From assembly GCA_029339505.1 (NCBI GenBank), contig JAQISU010000097.1, positions 2,870,001 to 2,934,000 on the forward strand: a stretch of 64,000 bases of DNA. Reading direction: 5' to 3'. Shown here one piece after another: positions 24,901 through 31,764 of this stretch (within the stretch, counting starts at the first letter, position 1; each line of letters begins with the position of its first letter). The stretch comes from Unio delphinus. Lineage: Eukaryota; Mollusca; Bivalvia; Unionida; Unionidae. Both the position numbers and the translations under genes were made by a program. The notes below the pieces were generated by a model. The model worked only from the letters and a program-made list of their open reading frames with translations, was not told the DNA's origin and made no database searches.

Positions 24901-25860
24901 GAGTTTATTCCCCCGGGATGCATTTGTGAAGTGTTCTATTATTCGTTCTGCTACACAATTGAGCCCTGTCGAATATTTCATGGGTGCTAGTTTTGAAATA
25001 TCAGGTTTTTCATTGAGCGGATAGATCCCGTAAACAACTGCTGTGACAGGATAAGATCTTTCGTAGTAGGGTTTATCAATTCCGGTCAAAATTCCCGGTT
25101 TGGAATCCTGATTCACGGTGATAGTTTTTTTGCCCTTGAGAATGGGTTCAAATTTATCCTTAATAATCCATTTGCCATTCTCACGGATAACGAATTTGAT
25201 TCGGAAAAAATGTCTTTTTTCCCCAACACGTGAAATGATCACTGCTGCCTTTTCATCATTCATGGTAGCGTCAACAACACCATCAATTCGAAATGTTGAC
25301 CAACAATAAGATGCTCCATCACGCTTGAATTCATTAAAACAGTCTCTGATGGGTTTATCAAGAATTTTATTCTTGGGTGTATTAGAAACTATATCAAGAT
25401 TGAATTGAGCATCCTTCCATGATGATCTCATGTTTCCGTCTCTTGGACGTTTGTTACGTTTTTTGGGTCTATCGCGATTAAATCTAGGATTGATTTTTAA
25501 TAATCTCTTAAACTCTTTCATGTTTCCGTCTATTGTGCGTTTGTTACGCTTTTTGGGTCTATCGATATTAAATTTAGGATTGATTTTCAATAATCTCTTA
25601 AACTCTTTCATGTTTCCGTCTCTTGGACGTTTGTTACGTTTGTTTCCGTCTATTGGACGTTTTTTGGGTCTATCGAGATTAAATCTAGGATTGATTTTCA
25701 ATAATCTCTTAAACTCTTTCATGTTTCCGTCTCTTGGACGTTTTTGACGTTTTTTTGGTCTATCGAGATTAAATCTAGGATTGATTTTCAATAATCTCTT
25801 GAACTCTCTATCAGCATTGAATTTAGCATTTGTCGAAGTCAATCTCTTGAACTCCTTCAT
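21988..25860 (-). CDS. B-family DNA polymerase - SF1 helicase - HNH fusion protein
   Basis: A single 1,290-residue frame. Residues 1-143 are basic tandem repeats of about 30 residues built on MKEFKRLLKINPRFNLDRPK. Residues ~170-500 resemble nothing I can name. Polymerase-like blocks follow: motif A VDMIACYPGSF near 540, a motif B-like IIGKFTQGG near 700, and motif C RVATDSFYI near 795, where Ala replaces the first Asp of DTDS but the second Asp is kept. I see no clear exonuclease motifs. A superfamily 1 helicase of the Pif1/RecD kind comes next: Walker A NGCGGSGKTT near 873, MWDEID near 943, CGDHGQPPP near 972, ATIHSSQGLT near 1140, and YLAVSRVR near 1168. The C-terminus is an HNH/zinc-loop nuclease-like module (CASCNC...FTVDRKNNN...CLECNRRKG, 1240-1288). 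Polintons normally encode a stand-alone protein-primed polymerase. Element 2 carries the same fusion as a pseudogene. Confidence 0.82.
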   Translation of the reverse strand: MKEFKRLTSTNAKFNADREFKRLLKINPRFNLDRPKKRQKRPRDGNMKEFKRLLKINPRFNLDRPKKRPIDGNKRNKRPRDGNMKEFKRLLKINPKFNIDRPKKRNKRTIDGNMKEFKRLLKINPRFNRDRPKKRNKRPRDGNMRSSWKDAQFNLDIVSNTPKNKILDKPIRDCFNEFKRDGASYCWSTFRIDGVVDATMNDEKAAVIISRVGEKRHFFRIKFVIRENGKWIIKDKFEPILKGKKTITVNQDSKPGILTGIDKPYYERSYPVTAVVYGIYPLNEKPDISKLAPMKYSTGLNCVAERIIEHFTNASRGNKLTDLRRKKITEWEFTVKEHGATIQDIAKLETSLRFPISVRTITGEVLYESKYQSKGTPIEIIDHNAHAWSSAVTIFPRDRTVKYLSPAGLGPEECFTEQKLFDAIYHLSKNDPVSAWLFHSNSDEECRFDQFVRPNGELYRTEELQNQMKQLASEFSEDGEEDDQLLANCFTVPSIAAHFARKKNAWKPTRSEFLSDVKLSCLEYSHGGLWNTKYTSDSVISVDMIACYPGSFLGYGECEKYFKRFGHPTHEMTRVAINGPLPDFDLTGFACVVSFEMAAGLHPCSYLWIGKHMSEKHWMPIVLLRYMLDCKMLKSLIVSEAIISYRAQKSVWLPQPDLEKIISEERKLFPDFNEQQIMDWSRQLFEIRNNEAKNLGRRIIGKFTQGGKDDNTKYSSRLIIDNAEYDFVMADLTNKGLYVNRKDAFMSDGTKLGTIVTYNDGYHPQYTHLRASMLGYASINLFSMINKFPTTAVRVATDSFYINSKMADFKATGNKKWGSWRIKKEMIHDYIQSADVTIENNYLESNQCSEFSSAPPISDPICRYKTVYLNGCGGSGKTTRVIELFRRNASVSNMIVLTPTHRLAREMIQRGVNACTYHSFFRWKGDKWTPERMGEKFIPEFIMWDEIDTVSEDVLKIFLEWLLLKNTKVVMCGDHGQPPPFVGASPHEWLKGFVDYYEEIDTDHRSLDHELKELKKLIRLQPDRIQCEITREIISETPMNEFWEMWRPNDLIIASRKIVRDTLQMKLFELHKQKFATLPVPLCYRPSDTRKQNIEVDIPGQSQKQNLVLNDIVLVDINVVEDALRANKSPWTLGYAATIHSSQGLTISDTTLWMVDNRIEWSNLVYLAVSRVRKINQLRRIVLTESGDDEIIGDDEIIGDDNDIIDKKLSGYKQQDKKKQREFDIDAELIITLKKQQNNHCASCNCIMRWQYSDKDPRQFTVDRKNNNLGHVRNNVMLTCLECNRRKGAS

Positions 25861-25884
25861 GCTATATACAAAACAAACATTTAA

Positions 25885-26280
25885 ATGAAAGTTTTATGTA
25901 TAATGAATCACTGCAAATGGCTCATGATGGGAAATGTAACCCCGTGTAACAAATCATGCAGAAAAAATGAGTACTGTAGGTATCATATGCAAAGTTTTCG
26001 ACGTGGAAGTCTTGGTCCGTTACCCTGTATTCGATGTGGGGTTGGGGTTAAGGGAAGATCACAATTGTGTAGTGATTGTGGTGGTAAGCGATATAGGGAA
26101 TTGAAGCGTTATTATGATAAAAGAATAAAAAATGGACAATCTATCAGAAATTATGACCCTGAAAAGGCCCTTGACCCTGACAACATCAAGGATAAAATCA
26201 TAAGAACCCCGCAAGACTATATCGAAAGATTTTCCAGTGATGTAATTATTGAACCAAACACTGAATTAGACAAACAATAG
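25885..26280 (+). CDS. Small Cys-rich, probably zinc-binding protein
   Basis: 131 residues, divergent from the polymerase fusion with 24 bp between the two start codons. The N-terminal half has many Cys/His pairs (MNHCKW, NVTPCNKSC, YCRYH, PCIRCGVG, LCSDCGGKRY), consistent with two zinc-binding units. The C-terminal half is charged (YYDKRIKNGQSIRNYDPEKA and an acidic tail ending ELDKQ). No family recognised. Element 2 has lost the gene in the deletion at about 59140. A role in DNA binding or regulation is inference only. Confidence 0.7.
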   Translation: MKVLCIMNHCKWLMMGNVTPCNKSCRKNEYCRYHMQSFRRGSLGPLPCIRCGVGVKGRSQLCSDCGGKRYRELKRYYDKRIKNGQSIRNYDPEKALDPDNIKDKIIRTPQDYIERFSSDVIIEPNTELDKQ

Positions 26281-26290
26281 AATAGTATAT

Positions 26291-26785
26291 ATGGACCAAG
26301 AATTCAGACCACATCCAGTGATTACAAAATATGAAGCATCCAGTGATGGTACTGTCAGAAACCGTAGACTAAAGAAACCGGTCGGTGTTGTGAGTAATCA
26401 AGGGTATTTGAAGTTTACTGTTAGGGAGGGAAAAGAAACGAAAAATTATCTCATTCATCGTTTCGTATTTGAATGTTTTAATGGATTGATCAAAGATGGT
26501 TTTGTTATTTATCACAAGGATTCTAATCCAAAGAATAATTCTGTATCCAATCTGCAGGCTATCACACTGAGTGAGAATTCCAAACGAGGAAGAGCTGGCA
26601 CTTGCAAAACGGTTTGGAAGAGACCAGTAAAATCTTTAAACGAAGAAAAAATATTTCAATCATTATATGAAGCCGGTAAATTTTTCGATATTTGTCGATC
26701 TTCAGTACGAAGAGTTGCAGAGGGGATTTATCGATCGGCTATTTCAAAAAAGACGGGACAAAAAGTTCAATTTAGTTATGTCTAA
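26291..26785 (+). CDS. NUMOD4/HNH homing endonuclease-like protein
   Basis: 164 residues beginning 10 bp after the previous stop, with TATATATG at the start. Order of parts: a NUMOD4-like block (PVITKYEASSDGTVRNRRLK, residues 8-27), an HNH core (YLIHRFVFECFNG, about 58-70, and VIYHKDSNPKNNSVSNLQAI, about 76-95), and a NUMOD1/IENR1-like helix-turn-helix C-terminus (KSLNEEKIFQSLYEAGKFF and RRVAEGIYRSAI). Such free-standing nucleases occur in phages, giant viruses and some Polintons, where they cut uninfected or related genomes and spread. It could instead have been adopted for viral DNA processing. Element 2 keeps only the 3' half. Confidence 0.88.
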   Translation: MDQEFRPHPVITKYEASSDGTVRNRRLKKPVGVVSNQGYLKFTVREGKETKNYLIHRFVFECFNGLIKDGFVIYHKDSNPKNNSVSNLQAITLSENSKRGRAGTCKTVWKRPVKSLNEEKIFQSLYEAGKFFDICRSSVRRVAEGIYRSAISKKTGQKVQFSYV

Positions 26786-26829
26786 TGCGTCATAATTTCC
26801 AATTAGAGATATGTCATACTTATAGAATA

Positions 26830-27186
26830 ATGAATTCTGAAAACATGAATAGCATCATAGTTGAAATAGCTAAATTGAAAAATCAGGATATGAAACTATC
26901 AGATGGATTAAATCCTGACCAAATTGTGTCTGATTTTCAGGATATAGAATACGGGGTTAACAACAATAAATATATGCTACCCAAGAAATATGCACTCATC
27001 AAAAAAATTCAGAATTCTATTAAAGACTCTCTTTCATTTTCCAGTGACATCAGTGTGTTCGTCCCGTTGTATGCTATCGTAGAGGGAATACGAAAAGAAT
27101 TAGGTAACGAATACGAATTGAAAAAAGAAGTCAACTCTAAAATTAGAAACCTACGAGCATTAATTCAAGAAAATGAACAATTTTGA
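26830..27186 (+). CDS. Hypothetical protein conserved in both elements
   Basis: I prefer the start MNSENMNSIIVEIAKLKNQ at 26830 over an ATG-like start upstream because element 2's homologue (57487-57810) begins MNFENMNVIINEISSLKNQ. 118 residues, helical and charged, with a conserved core (LSDGLNPDQIVSDFQDIEYG) and a C-terminal coiled-coil-like segment (KKEVNSKIRNLRALIQENEQ). No family recognised. It is the last gene before the central intergenic region. Confidence 0.7.
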   Translation: MNSENMNSIIVEIAKLKNQDMKLSDGLNPDQIVSDFQDIEYGVNNNKYMLPKKYALIKKIQNSIKDSLSFSSDISVFVPLYAIVEGIRKELGNEYELKKEVNSKIRNLRALIQENEQF

Positions 27187-27657
27187 TTGCCCGACCATTG
27201 ATTGCCCGACCCGTATCATTTTTTGATTGCCCGACCATTATCATTCCGACCATATCATTTTTTTTAGCCGACCTTCAAAGGGTGTCAAAAATCGATGGAC
27301 GATGTGTCAGATTGGTCAAAACTAGAATGTTGAAACTATCAGTATTATTTTATTTATATACAATTTTGATACTTTCAACATCAATGATAGAAGGTGTCTC
27401 ACGATGAAATAACACTTCCATGGTGGTATTAAAAATCATCCGACATGTAACAAAAGTGAGGAAACTGTGGTATTAATTATTTTATTAGAGAATTCCACAC
27501 TTTCCTCATCATTGATAGAAGGTGTCTCACGATGAAATAACACTTCCATGGTGGTATTAAAAATCATCCGACATGTCAAAAGGGGAGTTGCACGATGGTG
27601 TTAGGTCGGGATTGAAAAATTGTTTTACAATTGAAAAATGGTTTCTGATTTCAAATA
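27187..27657. repeat. Central intergenic region with two hairpin + 64-bp repeat units
   Basis: The only large non-coding stretch between genes of element 1. It opens with repeated TTGATTGCCCGACC words (27183-27235). Two identical 64-bp direct repeats (27385-27448 and 27513-27576, from TGATAGAAGGTG to CCGACATGT) lie 128 bp apart, and each is preceded by an imperfect hairpin. Hairpin 1 arms are 27328-27341 and 27367-27380; hairpin 2 arms are 27456-27470 and 27495-27509, with 24-25-nt AT-rich loops. The stems share the core GAAACT/ACTTTC but differ outside it while staying complementary. It separates the replication block from the virion block, so an origin, late promoter or structured RNA is plausible. 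Confidence 0.85.
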
Positions 27658-28743
27658 ATGGTCAATGAAGCATTAACGACCCGATTAGCTCGTGAGCGAC
27701 TAGATGCAATTAAGAAATTTATACCAATTCGCGACTCTGTAAGAAATAAACTACAACAACGACAGAGTTTACAAACTGATTTTGCTCTGGGGTCTGAAGA
27801 ATTGTTTAAACCAGTAACCACAGCAACGTACGGGGTAGAGCGTGCTATACTGGGAGATGATCCTGACGGTAGGAGAAAGGAAGAGGGTCTTATTTCTGTA
27901 CTCGAAAAAATAGCAGCGAAAACTGAACAAACTGAAAAAACTGATCCGAAAAAAACGACTGTTTCTCTGTTGAATAAATTTACTGATCATGCTAAAATAT
28001 TAATAAAAAAACCTAGTTTATTGAAATCAAAGGATTATCAAGCCTTTGGTAATTTTGCTGCTCAAAGCTATAATTCAAAAAAAGATTTTTTAAAGGACGA
28101 GTATAAAAATGATAGAATATCAAGTAATGATTGGTTCGATTATTTGTATAAACTAAATAAAGGGATTGGTCGTTTGAATAAGGATGAGATAGGATACAAG
28201 GAATTTCAAAGGGGGATTAGTAATTATAAAAGAGAACAAATAGAAGAGCGACAACGAGAAATAGAAGAACGGCAAGAACTAAAACGTCAAACACCAACAC
28301 GTAGACAAACAAGAAGACAAAAAAAACAACAACTACCACCTGATGATGATGATGATTTAGAAGAACGACGTCAAACACCAACACGGAGACCAAAAAAACA
28401 AGAAGAACCTAAAAAACAACAAATACCACGTGATGATGATGATGATGATGATACTCTTGATTATTTACAAGAAACGGGTTTAGAAAAACTAGATGAAGCA
28501 GCTGGCTATAGCGGAAGTGGATTGCAAAATCCAAGGATTGGAAACATTTGTCCTGATAGTGTTATCAATGATATATCACGATTAGATGTTCTCATCGGAG
28601 GAAAACGAGCTGGAAATAACTCTCCAGAAATAATTAATGAAGCAGCTGATATCTGTAGACGGTTATTTGCCGGCGGTATCATGGATATCAAAACCTATCG
28701 AGATTTCATTGACGAGTTAGCAAATGGGTATCATAGTGATTAA
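27658..28743 (+). CDS. Hypothetical virion/core-type protein with charged repeats
   Basis: 361 residues. The N-terminus MVNEALTTRLARERLDAIKK and following VRNKLQQRQ are conserved in element 2 (57245 downward). A helical middle is followed by a highly charged region with repeated (R/K)QTPTRR words and two runs of aspartate (DDDDD, DDDDDDD), then AGYSGSGLQNP and a C-terminal helical block (INEAADICRRLFAGGIMDIKTYRDFID). The position, first in the virion gene block, and the basic/acidic make-up fit a core or scaffold protein, but I recognise no family. YSGSG resembles an adenain-type site except for the first residue. Confidence 0.75.
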   Translation: MVNEALTTRLARERLDAIKKFIPIRDSVRNKLQQRQSLQTDFALGSEELFKPVTTATYGVERAILGDDPDGRRKEEGLISVLEKIAAKTEQTEKTDPKKTTVSLLNKFTDHAKILIKKPSLLKSKDYQAFGNFAAQSYNSKKDFLKDEYKNDRISSNDWFDYLYKLNKGIGRLNKDEIGYKEFQRGISNYKREQIEERQREIEERQELKRQTPTRRQTRRQKKQQLPPDDDDDLEERRQTPTRRPKKQEEPKKQQIPRDDDDDDDTLDYLQETGLEKLDEAAGYSGSGLQNPRIGNICPDSVINDISRLDVLIGGKRAGNNSPEIINEAADICRRLFAGGIMDIKTYRDFIDELANGYHSD

Positions 28744-28776
28744 ATAACAATTGAAAACACTATTGTTTTTATAATA

Positions 28777-29208
28777 ATGATCATCCATTACAATCATGAT
28801 AAACCAACCCCAGTCTATGTAGTTAATTCACGGTTTCCAGTTTATAGAGCATACTACGGAGATGGCCTCGGCAATACCATTTTAGGATTCTTTTCAAGAA
28901 TGGCTCCAAAAGTGATGCCGTTAGCTAAACAGTTATCAATGAAAGCCATTGATGTTATTCGTGATAAGGGTATTAGTACTGTTGGAAATCTTGCCGGGAA
29001 AGCGTTTTCAACTGCGAAGGATAAAATAACATCATTAGTGAGTCGAAAAAAGAAACCGTTACCGTCTACAGAAGAAATGCCTGCAAGTGTTAGTAAAATA
29101 ATAAATAACGCAGTAGATGAAAAACTAGCGTCGATGGTAAATCAAGGAGACCAAAGCAATATTGCAAACATGATAGCGGGAAGTGGCCTTAAAAAACTAC
29201 GTCGATGA
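28777..29208 (+). CDS. Adenovirus pVI-like minor capsid protein with C-terminal protease site
   Basis: 143 residues, start ATG at 28777 preceded by TATAATA-type sequence. After an N-terminal tyrosine-rich stretch and YGDGLGNT comes an amphipathic segment (ILGFFSRMAPKVMPLAKQL, about residues 36-54) of the membrane-disrupting kind, then a Lys-rich region (SRKKKPLPS) and a helix. The end, NMIAGSGLKKLRR, contains IAGS|G, which fits the adenain type-II consensus (M/I/L)xGx|G, and leaves a short basic peptide. Adenovirus pVI likewise releases a short basic C-terminal peptide that activates the protease. Element 2 keeps NMIAGSGLK although much else is lost. The pVI assignment rests on size, position and motif, not on alignment. 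Confidence 0.68.
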   Translation: MIIHYNHDKPTPVYVVNSRFPVYRAYYGDGLGNTILGFFSRMAPKVMPLAKQLSMKAIDVIRDKGISTVGNLAGKAFSTAKDKITSLVSRKKKPLPSTEEMPASVSKIINNAVDEKLASMVNQGDQSNIANMIAGSGLKKLRR

Positions 29209-29262
29209 AAATGGAAAAATCGTTTACGATTTCACTATTTAGACTCTGATAAATAGAATAAA

Positions 29263-30693
29263 ATGTTCAAAAAATCATCTGATCCAGCATTTGATATAGA
29301 CGCCCCAGTTGGCAAGGATGATTCTGTACGCGATTATCAATATTACGCCTATCATGCCATAGACTCAAATAGTCGAGCAAGAATTGATCTTCAAGTCCAT
29401 GATACCAGTAAATACTTTTTGCCCTGTGAAGCATTTATTGAAGTAGAAGGAGAAATTGTAACAGCTGCTGATACTACTGCTGTACCAGCACCGTATCCAG
29501 CTGGTACTCAAGTCGGTTTTGTCAATAATGGTATTATGGCGTTATTTGAGAGTGCTAGATATCTCATTGATGGAAAAGAAATTGAGTCCATAGATCGTGA
29601 TGTTGATGTGGCCACAACAATCATAGGGTTAGCGAGATATTCTGATGATTATACAAGATCAGCAGGACCCTCTATGATGTTTGCAAAAGATGGTAAGAAT
29701 ACCGCTGGTGGAAATCCATTTGTTGTAAGACGACCAAAGAATAATGCTGGCACCGCTAATATTGATGCCGAAGATATGATTATAAACAACGATGTTAATT
29801 TCAATCTAGGAGCTGCAACACGAAACGCAATGTTGCAAGGAGATCGTAAATCATTTTCATGCGCGATTCCACTGCATCACATATTTGGATTCTGTAGAAA
29901 CGTCAGAAAAGTTATCTACGGAGCGAAGCATACAGTATCGCTTGTACGAAAGAGTGATGATAACGACGCAATATGGAGGATTCCAGCAAACCCAGCTGCA
30001 GCACATATAAATGATGATGCCGGTAAAGTCAAATTAACAAAAATATCATTGTGGATGCCAGTGTTGACTCCAGCAATCACCGCAGAACAACGACTACTAT
30101 CATTTATGGACCAAGGAGGAAAGTCGTTGTTGAGTTGGCTAACCGTGAGTACAGATGTGAAGCAATCAAATATCAACGGGTTATTCACTTGGAACCTAGC
30201 ATCAAAACAAGGCGTTTCTGCGCCACGTCATATATTTATTGCGTTCCAAGATAACACACGAGTTGGCAATCAAATCTTCAGTCATATGATATTTGATCAA
30301 TTAGGTGTGAAAGACGTCTCACTGAGAATAAACGGCCAGCAGGAACCATCTGAGGATATACAACTTAATTACACAGAAAATCATATTGCACGAGTTTATC
30401 ATCGTCTGTTGTCATTTATGGCACGCGATCAAAATGTCGATACTGGTTTGCAAATATCACAATTTGATTTTAAGAATCTGTATCCGATCTACTACTTCTC
30501 ACTGGAACATCTCGATTTGACAAGACAGTCAGTTGTTGATATACACTTTAGAGCTAATGTGACTCGTCCTGTTGGTGTTGGTGCTATTGCTGATTATAGA
30601 GCGGTTGCTGTCATTCTCAGTGATAAATCAATGCTACTCGAAGGTGTTGGTGGAAGAATGAGAGTGGTAGATGCCCCAGTAGAAAATCTTTGA
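29263..30693 (+). CDS. Major capsid protein (double jelly-roll, hexon-like)
   Basis: 476 residues, starting MFKKSSDPAFDIDAPVGKDD. Its place between the pVI-like and hydrophobic minor protein genes, its length, and blocks such as RARIDLQVHDTSKYFLPCEAF (about 38-60), FVNNGIMALFESARYLIDGKEI, FSCAIPLHHIFGFCRNV, LLSFMDQGGKSLLSWLTVS and LYPIYYFSLEHLDL with a C-terminal GVGGRMRVVDAPVENL match the double-jelly-roll capsid proteins of Polintons and adintoviruses, which form trimeric capsomers of an icosahedral shell. Element 2 encodes a broken homologue at 54761-56173 with the same start and end. The frame is uninterrupted. Confidence 0.9.
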   Translation: MFKKSSDPAFDIDAPVGKDDSVRDYQYYAYHAIDSNSRARIDLQVHDTSKYFLPCEAFIEVEGEIVTAADTTAVPAPYPAGTQVGFVNNGIMALFESARYLIDGKEIESIDRDVDVATTIIGLARYSDDYTRSAGPSMMFAKDGKNTAGGNPFVVRRPKNNAGTANIDAEDMIINNDVNFNLGAATRNAMLQGDRKSFSCAIPLHHIFGFCRNVRKVIYGAKHTVSLVRKSDDNDAIWRIPANPAAAHINDDAGKVKLTKISLWMPVLTPAITAEQRLLSFMDQGGKSLLSWLTVSTDVKQSNINGLFTWNLASKQGVSAPRHIFIAFQDNTRVGNQIFSHMIFDQLGVKDVSLRINGQQEPSEDIQLNYTENHIARVYHRLLSFMARDQNVDTGLQISQFDFKNLYPIYYFSLEHLDLTRQSVVDIHFRANVTRPVGVGAIADYRAVAVILSDKSMLLEGVGGRMRVVDAPVENL

Positions 30694-30732
30694 ACGATTT
30701 TTCATTGAATTAGAATCAATCAATTATATATA

Positions 30733-31272
30733 ATGTCATATAGTGTTATTAGTGTTACGTTAACTCCTGGTCAAATCAAAAAATTGCAATCAGAATCGGC
30801 TAAAAAATGTGGAACCACAATCACGTTGAAACCTAATCAAATGACTGGTGGTGAAAATAAATTATCGCTGACAACTCGTCAGGTGAAACATTTCAATGAT
30901 GCTTTCAAGGATAAAAAGGGAGTTCAGATTACTCTCTCTGCGGCTGCTATTAAAAATATGATGAAAACGGGTGGTATATTTCCATTGTTTGCTGCGTTAC
31001 CAGCATTGATTGCAGCAGCAGCCCCAGCGGTGGCTAAAGCAGCGGCGTTAGGAGCCGTTGGTACTGCAGCAGGAATGGCACTAAAAAAGGCAACTGGACA
31101 AGGATATAAAAAAAAGAGACGATCCGTTCAAGGATTGGGTCTAAGACTACCAGGAACCCCGTATTCATGGTACAGCGGAAAAGGTCTAAGACTACCAGGA
31201 ACCCCGTATTCATGGTACAGCGGGAGATCCGTTCACGGATCAGGCCTGAGACTACCAGGAACGGTTTATTAA
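30733..31272 (+). CDS. Hydrophobic minor virion protein with protease site and C-terminal repeats
   Basis: 179 residues; the start codon is directly preceded by TATATATA. The N-terminal 70 residues (VTLTPGQIKKLQSESAKKCG, LSLTTRQVKHFNDA) include QMTGGEN, which fits the adenain type-I consensus (M/I/L)xGG|x and is conserved as QMSGGQN in element 2. A long hydrophobic Ala-rich segment follows (FPLFAALPALIAAAAPAVAK, about 88-107, to about 124), then a basic linker (GYKKKRRS) and three near-identical GLRLPGTPYSWYSG-type repeats. This is like the pX/pVI-type membrane-active proteins of adintoviruses. The last 100 nt overlap a longer but probably spurious upstream extension of the protease frame. 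Confidence 0.75.
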   Translation: MSYSVISVTLTPGQIKKLQSESAKKCGTTITLKPNQMTGGENKLSLTTRQVKHFNDAFKDKKGVQITLSAAAIKNMMKTGGIFPLFAALPALIAAAAPAVAKAAALGAVGTAAGMALKKATGQGYKKKRRSVQGLGLRLPGTPYSWYSGKGLRLPGTPYSWYSGRSVHGSGLRLPGTVY

Positions 31273-31325
31273 TTCAGAAATCTTCGATTTCCGAACCTAT
31301 GGTTCCCAAATCTTCGATGGTTCCC

Positions 31326-31763
31326 ATGTCCAATTTTGATTTAATGGATGCTGCTAAAAAACTAGCGATTAAAAATTTCAGAGGTGTTTTTATGAAAGAT
31401 CAATTACCACATCAACCAAACAAAACTGAAACAGGTATTATTAATCTCGATAACAGCACCGGACCTGGAACTCACTGGGTTGCATACGCTATTGATCCAC
31501 GTGGGATTGTCTATTTTGATTCATATGGATTAGCCCCACCAAAAGAGTTTATGCGTTACATAAAACAATTTCCAATGAAGACTTGGTATTCTACGCTACC
31601 AACACAACAAATCAATGACCCACCAATATGCGGCAGTGAAGTATTAAATGTCCTTGACGCTATTTCTAACTCCTTGGGTAACCCAAGGGGAAAACCACCA
31701 CACATTGTCGTTAATGACTACACCAGCAATCGCTTTTTAGAGAGAGAAAGAGTTTTACAATAA
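31326..31763 (+). CDS. Adenain-like cysteine protease (maturation protease)
   Basis: 145 residues from the start MSNFDLMDAAKK (31326), which element 2 also uses; upstream in-frame ATGs at 31299 and before lack conservation. Active-site residues are in the adenain/Ulp1 order: His50 in GPGTHWVAY, Asp65 in VYFDSYG, Gln95 in TQQINDPP and Cys102 in ICGSEVLNVL, with seven residues from Gln to Cys as in adenovirus protease. It would cleave the minor proteins at (M/I/L)xGG or (M/I/L)xGxG sites, which occur in the two neighbouring genes. It is one base apart from the next gene. About 60 residues shorter than adenovirus protease. Confidence 0.9.
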   Translation: MSNFDLMDAAKKLAIKNFRGVFMKDQLPHQPNKTETGIINLDNSTGPGTHWVAYAIDPRGIVYFDSYGLAPPKEFMRYIKQFPMKTWYSTLPTQQINDPPICGSEVLNVLDAISNSLGNPRGKPPHIVVNDYTSNRFLERERVLQ

Positions 31764-31764
31764 C

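Noticed and set aside
25430..25747. 105-codon plus-strand frame opposite the polymerase fusion
   Set aside because: Mirror of the MKEFKRLL tandem repeats. It has no conservation or start context of its own.
31167..31325. Upstream extension of the protease frame
   Set aside because: It overlaps the C-terminal repeats of the preceding gene in another frame, and element 2 supports the start at MSNFDLMD.
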